Shown here: positions 53,123 through 61,063 of the stretch, piece by piece
Position numbering within the stretch: the first letter of the stretch is position 1
How the letters are laid out: each line of letters opens with the position of its first letter
Assembly: GCA_902790935.1 (NCBI GenBank)
Contig: CADATP010000012.1
Coordinates: 1-61,063 of the forward strand
Direction: 5' to 3'
Source of the DNA: an uncultured Lachnospiraceae bacterium
Lineage (GTDB): Bacteria; Bacillota; Clostridia; Lachnospirales; Lachnospiraceae
Length of the DNA: 61,063 nt
Notes under the pieces: model-generated
Seen by the model: the letters and a program-made list of their open reading frames with translations, nothing else
The model's database searches: none
Told to the model about the DNA's origin: nothing
Position numbers and translations under genes: made by a program

Positions 53123-55165
53123 ATGTCTTCAACATTTTTCGGACTTAATATTTCATATTCAGGACTGCTTGCCAGCAATGCGTCCCTTAATACAACCGCA
53201 AATAACATCTCCAACGTACAAACCAAAGGTTACAGCCGCCAGGAGGTACAGACCCAGGCAGCCCAGGCTATCAGAACCTTCGCTACTTACGGATGCGCCG
53301 GTGCCGGTGTTGATACTCTCGCCGTAGAGAGGATCAGAGACGAATTCTACGATTCAAAGTATTGGGACAACAACTGCAAAGTAGGCGAGTACAATATGAA
53401 GTCCTACTATATGGAAGAGATGGAAGGCTACTTCTACGATTCCGGAAGCAACGCAGGCTTCTCACAGGTATTTGACCAGTTCGCCATAAAAGGTATCCAG
53501 GAGCTTCTAAAGAATCCTGCAGACGCCTCCACAAAGAGCCAGCTTGTAGGATATGCCGGACAGCTTACGGACTACTTTAACGGAGTATACGGAAATCTCC
53601 AGGAGATGCAAAAGGATATAAACTCTGAGATCAAGCTCCAGATTGACCAGATAAACTCCTACTCCAGCGAGATCGCTGCATTAAATAAACAGATAAATAC
53701 CATCGAACTTACGGGCCAGAAGGCCAACGAGCTCAGGGACCAGAGAACAAGACTTGTGGACGAGCTCTCAAAGATAGTTGACGTACAGACCTTCGAAACA
53801 CCTATCACAGACGCCAACGACCCCACAAGACTTACCGGTGCCAACCGCTATATCGTAAAGATCGCGGGAGGCCAGATCCTTACGGATATGAGCGATTACC
53901 ATAAGCTCGAGGTAGTTGCAAGAGAAAATACCGAGAAGGTTAACCAGTCCGATATCGACGGACTTTACGATGTATACTGGGTTTCATCTTCACTTTACTC
54001 CACATTCCAGGCGGAGGTCGTTTTAAACGACAAGATCCCCCTTGCGGAGAAACAGTCCTGGAACGATTACGTTAAGGAAAGAGGACAGGAATTCCACCTT
54101 GACAACGCGGCCTTAGGCGGAAAGTTAAGGGGCCTTGTAGAGCTTAGAGACGGAAATAACGGCGAGTACTTTAACGGTACCGTCACCGCTGCGGAAGTAA
54201 ACGGATATTCCGACAACTCAACAACACCCCCTACCGCCCATGATACCGTTACGATAAAGGTTACTTCCGACTGGCTTACGGACTTAAACAAGTCAAATCT
54301 TTCCGACCAGGGCGGAATCATCAACATCGGAAACAAGGAATACTCCTACGATTCATGGGAGTTTATCTACGATAAGGACACGGATAGCTACAGCTACAAA
54401 TTCGTACTTTCCGCTATAGGAAACGGCAATACCAGCCACATTACAAACGACCGCGTAGGCAAGGAAGCAAAGATCGGTTCCAATATCGAATACCAGGGAA
54501 TCCCTTACTATATGCGCCAGATGAACGAGTGGTGCAGAGTATTTGCGGCAGCTTACAACGACACCTTATCAAAGGGCGACGGCGGAAAGACAAATACCGA
54601 GCTCTTTACCGGAACCAATGTCACTTATCAGGCTGACGATCCGAACTCACATGAGCAGTATCTCTTTAGCTCCAAGTACGGAAAATACGCAGTAGACGCT
54701 GACGGAAATCCTAAGGATTACATCATCGATGTATCCGACGACAGCTACTACAAATTAACCGCCGGCAATTTCACCATCGTAACCGCTATGGCAAACGATC
54801 CTTCACTTATGGCAAATAAGTTTAAGGTAGAAGACGGAGCCGAGCAAAACGACCTTATAGAGCATTTAAGGGCTATCGCCACCGACAAAGAAGTCCTCTC
54901 CTTCAGAGGAACAAGCGCAGACAAGTTTTTACAGTCCGTTTTATCGGACATCGCTTTAAACTCCGCAAGCGCCCGTACCTTTGAAAAGAGCTACACAAAT
55001 ATCTCCACAAGCATCGATACCAAGAGGCTTTCCATCTCAGGTGTCGACGAAGATGAAGAGGCTGTAAACCTTGTTAAGTTCCAAAACGCTTACAACCTTT
55101 CATCCAAGATGATCCAGACCTTCCAGGAGATTTACGATCGCCTCATCAACCAGACAGGAGTATAG
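53123..55165 (+). CDS. flgK: Flagellar hook-associated protein FlgK (second copy)
   Basis: A 680-residue paralogue with the same ends: LNISYSGLLASNASLNTTANNISNVQTKGYSRQE at the start and VNLVKFQNAYNLSSKMIQTFQEIYDRL at the finish. The central domains differ strongly from the first copy, so it is not a recent duplication. Either one is the main hook-filament junction and the other a variant, or both contribute to the junction. GGAAAGGAGCG precedes the ATG. Followed after four bases by flgL. Confidence 0.93.
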   Translation: MSSTFFGLNISYSGLLASNASLNTTANNISNVQTKGYSRQEVQTQAAQAIRTFATYGCAGAGVDTLAVERIRDEFYDSKYWDNNCKVGEYNMKSYYMEEMEGYFYDSGSNAGFSQVFDQFAIKGIQELLKNPADASTKSQLVGYAGQLTDYFNGVYGNLQEMQKDINSEIKLQIDQINSYSSEIAALNKQINTIELTGQKANELRDQRTRLVDELSKIVDVQTFETPITDANDPTRLTGANRYIVKIAGGQILTDMSDYHKLEVVARENTEKVNQSDIDGLYDVYWVSSSLYSTFQAEVVLNDKIPLAEKQSWNDYVKERGQEFHLDNAALGGKLRGLVELRDGNNGEYFNGTVTAAEVNGYSDNSTTPPTAHDTVTIKVTSDWLTDLNKSNLSDQGGIINIGNKEYSYDSWEFIYDKDTDSYSYKFVLSAIGNGNTSHITNDRVGKEAKIGSNIEYQGIPYYMRQMNEWCRVFAAAYNDTLSKGDGGKTNTELFTGTNVTYQADDPNSHEQYLFSSKYGKYAVDADGNPKDYIIDVSDDSYYKLTAGNFTIVTAMANDPSLMANKFKVEDGAEQNDLIEHLRAIATDKEVLSFRGTSADKFLQSVLSDIALNSASARTFEKSYTNISTSIDTKRLSISGVDEDEEAVNLVKFQNAYNLSSKMIQTFQEIYDRLINQTGV

Positions 55166-55169
55166 GCTT

Positions 55170-56771
55170 ATGAGAATCACGAATAAAATAATGCAGAGGA
55201 ACTCCCTCACAAATATCAACTCCAATAAAGAGCTGCAGGACAATCTTACAACCCAGATGTCAACGCAGAAAAAGATAAACCGTGCATCGGACGACCCGGT
55301 TATTGCGATTCGTGCCCTCAGACTTAGAAGTAACGTTACCGAGGTTACTCAGTACTACAGCAAGAATATTCCCGATGCGGACAGCTGGCTTCAGGTAACA
55401 GAGGACGCTTTAAAGAACACCTCCGCTATCGTGACCAAGATGATCGAACAGGCAACAAGAGGATCCAATGGTGATTTAACCAGCAGTGACAGAAAGATCA
55501 TCTTAGAGCAGCTTCGCGCTCTTGGCGACGAGGTCTACAAGACCGGAGACGCCAGCTACGCCGGAAGATACGTATTTACCGGATACAGAACAGATACGTC
55601 TCTCAGCTTCCAGGAAGAGACCAAGAATATCAAGTACACCATCACAGAGCAGCTTGATAAATCCGCTATCAGCGATATGACAAGCGTAAATATCGGAGCT
55701 CTCGGAAAGTGGACAAGCGCCAACTACGATACAGATACTGACCTTGCTGCTTTAAACGAAAGCGGCGTTACCACCGCTGATGTACACAGGATCAGACTTG
55801 CCTACGAGGATCTTGACGAGGAAAGCGCCCTTAAGATCGAGTATACCGACGGAAGCGGAAACACCCAGACCTTTGACGCTTCAAATAATGTTAATTCCAC
55901 AGACATTACAACCTTCTCCGGAAAGGATGCATACGCATACGTAGCGGACAATGCGGACGCAGTAGTCCTTGTAAGAGATACCGGCGAGCTTCTTATCGGC
56001 GAGAATGTATACCGCAAGCTGATGGATACTAAGGATGATCCTACAACCTCCACCAAAAACGAGGCCGAGATCAGAGTAACCTACCAAAAGACAAACTTTA
56101 CAGCCGACGACTTAAGACCGGAGCATTACTACGCCTGCACAGGCCAGAAGCTTATCGAGGATACCGCTACCGGAAATATGGTAAACGACGGCGATCCTAT
56201 TAATTACAATCAGGATTATTTAAAGGGAATCGTTGATAAACAGTCCATCGAGTACGACGTAGGATTCAACCAGACCATCCGCGTAAACTCAACAGCCGAC
56301 GAGTCCTATAACCTCGGTATCGGAAGAGAGGTTGACGACCTTGTAAGAGCTCTTCAAAACGTTATCAATCTTGAAGAGACAAGAGCCAGCATCGAAAAGA
56401 AGATCGCCGGTACCACAGACGAGGCGAAGCTTACCATCCTTAACAATCAGCTTGTAGCCGCAAACAAGGCTTTCGACTACGCCAAGGACCTTTGCCAGAA
56501 GAGATTCGAGAGCGGAATCACATCCTTCCAGGGATACCTTGATGATACCTCTCTTGCTATCACAAACGTAGGTACAAGATCCAGCAAGCTCGAGCTTATC
56601 CAGAGTCGTATGCAAAACCAGAAGACTACCTTCGAGACATTAAAGAGCCAAAACGAGGACATCGATATCACAGAGGTTGCCATCCAGCTTTCGAGCTCGG
56701 AGATGACCTACCAGGCAGCTCTTACCGCTACCGGAAAGATCATCCAGAACACACTTCTTAATTATATTTAA
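55170..56771 (+). CDS. flgL: Flagellar hook-associated protein FlgL
   Basis: A 533-residue HAP3. The flagellin-like start TNKIMQRNSLTNINSNKELQDNLTTQMSTQKKINRASDDPVIAIRALRLRS is unmistakable, and the C-terminal helix SSSEMTYQAALTATGKIIQNTLLNYI fits. The central part (about 150-400) is larger than in E. coli (317 residues total), as common in Firmicutes. It starts four bases after the second flgK and closes the hook-associated operon. Confidence 0.94.
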   Translation: MRITNKIMQRNSLTNINSNKELQDNLTTQMSTQKKINRASDDPVIAIRALRLRSNVTEVTQYYSKNIPDADSWLQVTEDALKNTSAIVTKMIEQATRGSNGDLTSSDRKIILEQLRALGDEVYKTGDASYAGRYVFTGYRTDTSLSFQEETKNIKYTITEQLDKSAISDMTSVNIGALGKWTSANYDTDTDLAALNESGVTTADVHRIRLAYEDLDEESALKIEYTDGSGNTQTFDASNNVNSTDITTFSGKDAYAYVADNADAVVLVRDTGELLIGENVYRKLMDTKDDPTTSTKNEAEIRVTYQKTNFTADDLRPEHYYACTGQKLIEDTATGNMVNDGDPINYNQDYLKGIVDKQSIEYDVGFNQTIRVNSTADESYNLGIGREVDDLVRALQNVINLEETRASIEKKIAGTTDEAKLTILNNQLVAANKAFDYAKDLCQKRFESGITSFQGYLDDTSLAITNVGTRSSKLELIQSRMQNQKTTFETLKSQNEDIDITEVAIQLSSSEMTYQAALTATGKIIQNTLLNYI

Positions 56772-56789
56772 ACGGATTTGGGCGTGACA

Positions 56790-56817
56790 TAAAGTTTGGG
56801 TTTTAATGCGCCGATAT
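56790..56817 (+). promoter_or_regulatory. Sigma28/SigD-type promoter upstream of fliW-csrA
   Basis: TAAA (56790-56793), 16-base spacer, GCCGATAT (56810-56817), near-perfect for the flagellar sigma factor. It starts transcription about 110 bases before fliW. Confidence 0.75.
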
Positions 56818-56852
56818 ATATTTTGTGGTAAAATATTTTTATCGCTACAGTA

Positions 56853-56925
56853 AAAACGCTTCGCGAGGAAGCGAGTTAAAACTTATTGTGCATGAGGCAC
56901 AGGCAGACATGAAGTTTGCCGGAAA
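56853..56925 (+). promoter_or_regulatory. Three consecutive hairpins in the fliW leader
   Basis: CGCTTC/GAAGCG with a GCGAG loop (about 56857-56873), TGTGC/GCACA with an ATGAG loop (about 56887-56901), and GGCAGAC/GTTTGCC (about 56903-56921). They precede a GGAAAGGAG ribosome site. The GAGGA and AAGGAG stretches are of the kind CsrA can bind. Confidence 0.45.
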
Positions 56926-56933
56926 GGAGAATC

Positions 56934-57392
56934 ATGAAGATTGAAACAAGAATTTTCGGTGAAATCGACATTGCAGAAGAGAAGATCCTTACTTTCGAGA
57001 AAGGCATCATCGGATTTCCCGACCTTAAGCGCTTTACACTTATTCATGACGAAGAGGTAGGCGCAAACGCAGGTATCAGATATCTGCAGTCTATGGATGA
57101 GCCCGCATTCGCGATGCCCGTTATGGACCCTCTTGTAGTTAAGCCCGATTACGACCCCGAGGTTAATGATGAGCTCTTAAGCGGACTTGGAGAGCTTAAC
57201 GAGAACAACCTCCTCGTACTCGTAACCGTATCCGTTCCTTCGGATCTTACAAAGATGACTGTTAACCTTCAGGGACCTATCGTCATCAATGCTGAAGAGC
57301 GCAAAGCAGCACAGATCATCGTCGACAGCTCCGAGTATCCCGTAAAGTTCCCTATCTACGAGATCTTAAAGAGCAGAAAGGATGGTGAGTAA
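56934..57392 (+). CDS. fliW: Flagellar assembly factor FliW
   Basis: In this 152-residue protein, MKIETRIFGEIDIAEEKILTFEKGIIGF and DEPAFAMPVMDPLVVKPDY are family signatures. FliW binds both flagellin and CsrA; when flagellin is free it releases CsrA and stops flagellin translation, so it couples export to synthesis. The start at 56934 has GGAAAGGAG before it. The stop is directly followed by csrA (TAATATG), making them a coupled pair, as in other Firmicutes. Confidence 0.95.
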   Translation: MKIETRIFGEIDIAEEKILTFEKGIIGFPDLKRFTLIHDEEVGANAGIRYLQSMDEPAFAMPVMDPLVVKPDYDPEVNDELLSGLGELNENNLLVLVTVSVPSDLTKMTVNLQGPIVINAEERKAAQIIVDSSEYPVKFPIYEILKSRKDGE

Positions 57393-57393
57393 T

Positions 57394-57615
57394 ATGCTAG
57401 CACTGTCCAGAAAAAAGAACGAAGCGCTCATTATCAACAACAATGTTGAAGTTACCATCCTTGAGATCAAGGGTGACCAGGTAAAGATCGGTATCAACGC
57501 CCCCAAGGAGATACCCGTATACCGTAAGGAGGTTTACCTCCAGATCCAGAATGCCAACAAGGAGGCTGCTGCGGAAGTCGGCGGACTCGAGGCACTTAAG
57601 AACGTTTTCGGCTAA
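57394..57615 (+). CDS. csrA: Carbon storage regulator CsrA
   Basis: A 73-residue RNA-binding dimer: MLALSRKKNEALIINNNVEVTILEI is the classical start, and the IGINAPKEIPVYRKEV strand has the RNA-binding residues. It binds GGA-containing leaders, chiefly flagellin mRNA in Gram-positive bacteria, and is inhibited by FliW encoded just before it. The start at 57394 has GGTGAG upstream. A terminator follows. Confidence 0.96.
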   Translation: MLALSRKKNEALIINNNVEVTILEIKGDQVKIGINAPKEIPVYRKEVYLQIQNANKEAAAEVGGLEALKNVFG

Positions 57616-57634
57616 AAGTAACAATAAAGATCAG

Positions 57635-57671
57635 GGTACGCTGCTCAAAAGGTGGCGTACCTTTTGATTTT
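57635..57671 (+). terminator. Intrinsic terminator after csrA
   Basis: GGTACGC (57635-57641) pairs with GCGTACC (57655-57661), followed by TTTTGATTTT. It ends the flagellar transcript. A second GC hairpin GCCC/GGGGC with TTTTTAC lies at about 57694-57713. Confidence 0.8.
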
Positions 57672-57715
57672 ATAGATTTTTTTAGGGTATTTTGCCCTAA
57701 GGAGGGGCTTTTTAC

Positions 57716-57744
57716 TTGACATGTCCGTCAAATGACAGTAAAAT
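57716..57744 (+). promoter_or_regulatory. SigmaA promoter of greA with dyad
   Basis: TTGACA (57716-57721), 17-base spacer, TAAAAT (57739-57744). The -35 belongs to a dyad, TTGAC-N6-GTCAA (57716-57731), which could be an operator. Confidence 0.8.
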
Positions 57745-57802
57745 ATTGTGGCATATCGAATAAACTCGCACATTTCTTGTAACAGGAAGGGGTTTTAAAA
57801 CA

Positions 57803-58285
57803 ATGGAAAAGAAGAACATTCTTACTTACGAAGGTCTTACAAAATACGAGGACGAGCTTCATAACCTTAAGGTCGTAAGACGTCAGGAAGTAGCTCAGAA
57901 GATCAAGGAAGCTCGTGAACAGGGTGACCTCTCGGAGAACGCTGAGTACGACGCAGCAAAAGACGAACAGCGTGACATCGAAGCCCGTATCGAAGAGCTC
58001 GAGAAGATCCTTAAGAACGCTGAAGTCGTTGTAGAGGATGAAGTAGATCTCGACAAGATCAATGTAGGATGTAAAGTTAAGCTTATTGACATCGAGTTTT
58101 CTGAAGAACTTGAGTATAAGATAGTAGGTTCCACCGAGGCTAACAGCCTTGAGGGAAAGATTTCAAACGAGAGTCCCGTAGGACGCGCACTCATCGGACA
58201 TAAAGTAGGTGATGCTGTGGATGTTGAGACTCCTGCAGGCGTTTGCAGCTACAAGATTCTCGGAATTGAAAGATCGGCACAGTAA
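57803..58285 (+). CDS. greA: Transcription elongation factor GreA
   Basis: A 160-residue factor that rescues backtracked RNA polymerase by stimulating transcript cleavage. The N-terminal coiled coil carries the acidic tip (GDLSENAEYDAAKDEQRDIEARIEELEKIL) and the C-terminal domain has NPGKEISNESPVGRALIG-type sequence here as KISNESPVGRALIGHKVGD. All normal. AGGAAGGGG precedes the start. lysS follows after 21 bases. Confidence 0.97.
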   Translation: MEKKNILTYEGLTKYEDELHNLKVVRRQEVAQKIKEAREQGDLSENAEYDAAKDEQRDIEARIEELEKILKNAEVVVEDEVDLDKINVGCKVKLIDIEFSEELEYKIVGSTEANSLEGKISNESPVGRALIGHKVGDAVDVETPAGVCSYKILGIERSAQ

Positions 58286-58306
58286 TTAGTTGAAAGAGGT
58301 AGCATT

Positions 58307-59920
58307 TTGGCAGAACAGAACAATCAAAATCAGCAGCCACAGGATATTAACCAGCTTTTAAAGGTTCGCCGCGAAAAGCTCGCAGCCTTACAGGAAGCCG
58401 GTAAAGATCCCTTTGTGATTACAAAGTATGATCAGACTTACCACACCGACAGGGTTAAAGAAGAGTACGAAAAGCTTGAAAAAGAGCTTCTCGGCGACAG
58501 ACCCGAGGTTAATGTGGAAGGCCTTGACGAACAGGCTGCCCGTGAGGCCAAAAAGGCCGATTACAATGAGCGCCGAGAGATCATGGATGCGCATCCTATA
58601 AATGTAAGTATCGCCGGCCGTATGATGTTCAAGCGCGTTATGGGTAAAGCCTCATTTTGTAATATCCGCGACCTTAAGGGCGATGTACAGGCGTACGTAT
58701 CCAAGGACAGCGTTGGCGAAGAAGCTTACGCTGACTTTAAGAAGAGCGATATAGGCGATATCTACGGTATCAAGGGATACGCTTTCAGAACTATGACCGG
58801 AGAGATCTCCGTACATGCTTCCGAGATTACTCTTCTTACCAAGAGTCTCCAGATCCTCCCCGAAAAGTTCCACGGACTTACCGATACCGATACAAGATAT
58901 CGTCAGAGATACGTTGACCTTATTATGAATCCCGAGAGCAAGGAAGTATTTGTAAAGCGCTCAAAGATCATCCGCGAGATCAGAAACTTCTTAGCAGACC
59001 GTGACTTTATGGAGGTTGAAACTCCCACCCTCGTACACAACGCGGGCGGAGCCGCTGCAAGACCTTTTGAGACTCATTACAATTCCCTCGACGAGGACGT
59101 AAAGCTTCGTATTTCTCTTGAGCTTTACTTAAAGAGACTTATTGTCGGCGGACTCGAGAGAGTATTCGAGATCGGCCGTGTATACAGAAACGAAGGTATC
59201 GACACAAGACACAACCCTGAATTCACACTTATGGAGCTTTACCAGGCATACACTGATTACAACGGTATGATGGAGCTTACGGAGAGTATGTTCAAGTATC
59301 TTGCTCAGGAAGTTTGCGGTACCACAACCATCACATACCAGGGAACCGAGATCGATCTCGGTAAGCCTTTCGAGAGACTTACTATGACCGAAGCGGTTAA
59401 AAAGTACGCAGGCGTCGATTTCGACGATCCCGCCCAGGTACCCGATGACGAAGCTGCTAAGCGACTCGCCAAGGAAAAGGGTATCGAGTTTGAAGAGCGC
59501 CATAAAAAGGGCGACATCCTCAACCTCTTCTTCGAAGAGTACTGTGAGGAGAGGCTTATCCAGCCTACCTTTATTATGGACCATCCCATCGACATCTCTC
59601 CTCTTACCAAGAAGAAGCCTTCGGACCCTTCAAAGGTAGAGAGATTCGAGCTCTTCATCAACGGCTGGGAGATGTGTAACGCGTACTCTGAGCTCAACGA
59701 TCCCATCGACCAGAGAGAGCGTTTCGCCGCTCAGGATGCCAACGCGGCAGCGGGCGACGAAGAGGCTGAGCACACCGATGAGGACTTCTTAAATGCCCTC
59801 GAGATCGGTATGCCTCCTACAGGCGGTATAGGCTACGGCATCGACCGTCTCACAATGCTCCTCACCGATAGCGCAGCCATAAGGGACGTCCTGCTCTTCC
59901 CGACATTGCGGTCTATGTAG
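58307..59920 (+). CDS. lysS: Lysyl-tRNA synthetase (class II)
   Basis: The 537-residue enzyme has an N-terminal OB-fold (VNVSIAGRMMFKRVMGKASF-like) and class II motifs: motif 2 EIGRVYRNEGIDTRHNPEF and motif 3 GGIGYGIDRLTMLL. It starts with TTG at 58307, AGAGG eight bases in front. Residues 480-500 (DANAAAGDEEAEHTDEDF) are acidic. The last residues LLFPTLRSM differ from the usual FPTMK-type end of the family; an integrating element next to the stop could have changed them. Followed by about 150 bases of palindromic sequence and a terminator. Confidence 0.96.
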   Translation: MAEQNNQNQQPQDINQLLKVRREKLAALQEAGKDPFVITKYDQTYHTDRVKEEYEKLEKELLGDRPEVNVEGLDEQAAREAKKADYNERREIMDAHPINVSIAGRMMFKRVMGKASFCNIRDLKGDVQAYVSKDSVGEEAYADFKKSDIGDIYGIKGYAFRTMTGEISVHASEITLLTKSLQILPEKFHGLTDTDTRYRQRYVDLIMNPESKEVFVKRSKIIREIRNFLADRDFMEVETPTLVHNAGGAAARPFETHYNSLDEDVKLRISLELYLKRLIVGGLERVFEIGRVYRNEGIDTRHNPEFTLMELYQAYTDYNGMMELTESMFKYLAQEVCGTTTITYQGTEIDLGKPFERLTMTEAVKKYAGVDFDDPAQVPDDEAAKRLAKEKGIEFEERHKKGDILNLFFEEYCEERLIQPTFIMDHPIDISPLTKKKPSDPSKVERFELFINGWEMCNAYSELNDPIDQRERFAAQDANAAAGDEEAEHTDEDFLNALEIGMPPTGGIGYGIDRLTMLLTDSAAIRDVLLFPTLRSM

Positions 59921-59962
59921 TGCTTGAAACGATGTAAAATCAAGGACTGTAGAAATTTTTGA

Positions 59963-60041
59963 TATAGGGATTTACCCCAGTTCTACCCTATAAATTCCAA
60001 TAGATATGCACAAATCTGCATGAAAAAAACGTAGTACTGGG
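59963..60041 (+). repeat. Cluster of inverted repeats downstream of lysS
   Basis: TATAGGG (59963-59969) with CCCTATA (59986-59992); CCCAGTTCTAC (59976-59986) with GTAGTACTGGG (60031-60041), 10 of 11 complementary; ATGCA/TGCAT (60006-60010, 60017-60021). The whole 250-base gap (59921-60168) holds no gene. It may be the end of a mobile element, a recombinase binding site, or an oriT-like region. Confidence 0.45.
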
Positions 60042-60068
60042 TTCATAAAAAAGTTTATAAGACTTATT

Positions 60069-60115
60069 AGGACACTTTCTAAGAATGAAAATTCGAAGAA
60101 GGTGTCCTTTTTTTG
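60069..60115 (+). terminator. Intrinsic terminator before the mobile-element-like genes
   Basis: AGGACAC (60069-60075) plus TTTCT pairs with AGAAGGTGTCCT (ending 60108), followed by a run of seven or more T. It ends any transcript from lysS. Confidence 0.85.
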
Positions 60116-60168
60116 TTTCTGTTATGGTGATGACCGCTAAATTCAAAAAGAAGGGAGAAAAGATGTGA

Positions 60169-60423
60169 GTGAAAGATTATCGAGACCGCACCGACATGGT
60201 GCATGTTGAAATTGAAGCCCCTCATTCGTATCAGATAAAGCGGGTCATGAAGGCACTTGAAAAGGTTAAGGGGCTTCGCATGATGAGCACATCGGGTGTG
60301 AAGCGAAAAAGGGGACCGAAATTCATATGCTGTCAGATCTGCTCATTTGAAGATACAAAAAACGCTGATAACGGTAAAAATCGTTATAACAGAAAATCGG
60401 AGGATAAGCCATGTGTAAAGTAA
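60169..60423 (+). CDS. Small protein upstream of parA, unrecognised
   Basis: An 84-residue basic protein starting with GTG, with AAGGGAG about 10 bases before. VHVEIEAPHSYQIKRVMKALEKVKGLRMM could be one strand and two helices; a cysteine pair lies in FICCQICSF. I do not recognise it. It overlaps the parA start by 13 bases. Its position before parA suggests a role in the replication, partition or control module of an integrative element. Confidence 0.6.
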   Translation: MKDYRDRTDMVHVEIEAPHSYQIKRVMKALEKVKGLRMMSTSGVKRKRGPKFICCQICSFEDTKNADNGKNRYNRKSEDKPCVK

Positions 60424-61063
60424 TAGCTATTGCGAACCAGAAAGGCGGGGTCGGAAAAACGACTACTGCAGGAAATCTCGGGATCGGTCTTGCCGGGAAA
60501 GGGAAAAAAGTTCTTTTGATAGATGCGGATCCTCAGGGATCGCTAACCCTGAGTCTGGGATACTCAAATCCCGATTCAATGGAATATACTTTCGCAGATG
60601 TTCTTGCATCGGTCATTACGAAAATAGAATATGATCCGTTTGAGGGAATACTTCATCATCCTGAAGGAGTGGATCTCATGCCGGGAAATATTGAACTTTC
60701 AGGTATTGAGTCAACACTGGTGACAGTCCTTGTCAGCCGGGAACAGATATTCAAGAAATATATATCAAGGCTTCGTGACAGATACGATTATATAATTATC
60801 GACTGCATGCCGTCTCTTGGGATGCTCACGGTAAACGCTTTTACAGCTGCGGACAGCATTATAGTTCCCGTTCAGGCGGCATATCTTTCTCAAAAGGGTT
60901 TTGAGCAGTTTATTACGACCGTTGAAAACATTATGGATATCAATCCGGGGCTGTATGTTGAAGGAATCCTGATGACGATGGTTGATGACAGGACGCTCAA
61001 CGCAAGAAAAGTCATAAAAGAGATAGAAAAAGACTATGGCACGAGATTCAGTATATTTGAAAC
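60411..61063 (+). CDS. ParA/Soj-family ATPase (3' truncated by window)
   Basis: At least 217 residues. The deviant Walker A is KGGVGKTT (11-18), with LLIDADPQGSLTLSLGY, IIDCMPSLGMLTVNA (Walker B-like) and VPVQAAYLSQKGFEQ. It is the ATPase of a ParA-type partition or chromosome-segregation system. No ParB is seen because the sequence ends. AGAAAATCGGAGG precedes the ATG. Sitting after the lysS terminator and a coupled small gene, it looks like the start of a plasmid-derived or integrative conjugative element. Confidence 0.9.
   Translation, partial: MCKVIAIANQKGGVGKTTTAGNLGIGLAGKGKKVLLIDADPQGSLTLSLGYSNPDSMEYTFADVLASVITKIEYDPFEGILHHPEGVDLMPGNIELSGIESTLVTVLVSREQIFKKYISRLRDRYDYIIIDCMPSLGMLTVNAFTAADSIIVPVQAAYLSQKGFEQFITTVENIMDINPGLYVEGILMTMVDDRTLNARKVIKEIEKDYGTRFSIFE

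Noticed and set aside
51179-55165. Possible frameshifted single gene split into two flgK
   Set aside because: Each frame has complete N- and C-terminal axial helices and its own ribosome site, so they are two genes.

Overview
The window reads as chromosomal DNA of a motile, saccharolytic, anaerobic Firmicute, most likely a Lachnospiraceae relative (Butyrivibrio or Pseudobutyrivibrio type). This is an inference from gene content, not from a marker gene. The signs are a reverse rubrerythrin, many lipoproteins with a Gram-positive lipobox, CIRCE-controlled hrcA-grpE-dnaK-dnaJ, fliW-csrA behind flagellar hook genes, cytoplasmic GH26 and GH31 enzymes beside an MsmK-type sugar ATPase, and strong AGGAGG ribosome sites.

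Layout. 1-8.3 kb: tail of an aspartoacylase-like gene, tRNA-Gly(UCC), an SDR-deacetylase pair, murG, a hydroxyacid dehydrogenase with a paired half-size DMT transporter, a DUF3048 lipoprotein, and an OmpR-type two-component system. 8.5-13.1 kb: reverse rubrerythrin, an SCP2 protein with a long Lys/Ala 11-mer tail, luxS and mtnN of the activated methyl cycle, and an OmpA-domain lipoprotein carrying a duplicated DNA repeat. 13.2-17.5 kb (minus): a charged unknown protein, then a VTC polymerase - DUF4956 - Cthe_2159-type lipoprotein operon. 17.7-29.9 kb: a GH26 mannanase-like gene, an arginase-fold gene coupled to two RNA-modification genes and a membrane J-protein, a phosphodiester glycosidase with an unknown partner, metG, a highly structured spacer, a hydrolase, a GNAT enzyme and YesL. 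30-37 kb: msmK, a CdaR-type regulator, a radical-SAM activase, SRP RNA, a TraX-like protein, an aminotransferase and a Lys/Ala-rich protein. 37-50 kb: the heat-shock operon with a multi-hairpin dnaK-dnaJ spacer, cysE, ispE, DUF1934, cardiolipin synthase, an FKBP-type lipoprotein and a GH31 glycosidase. 50.2-57.6 kb: flgM-flgN-flgK-flgK-flgL, then fliW-csrA behind a separate sigma28-type promoter. 57.7-61 kb: greA, lysS, and after a terminator a small gene and a truncated parA that look like the start of a mobile element.

Most of the window is ordinary housekeeping. The parts that stand out are (i) two intergenic structured elements, after metG and between dnaK and dnaJ, each with a duplicated arm that allows mutually exclusive pairings; (ii) the VTC/DUF4956/Cthe_2159 cluster; (iii) three copies of a TGACACAGGGGGACGG palindromic repeat, two of them inside a lipoprotein gene in frame; (iv) two unrelated proteins with histone-H1-like or LEA-like Lys/Ala repeats; and (v) the lysS 3' end next to parA. 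No CRISPR array, complete insertion sequence, prophage or defence system was seen.
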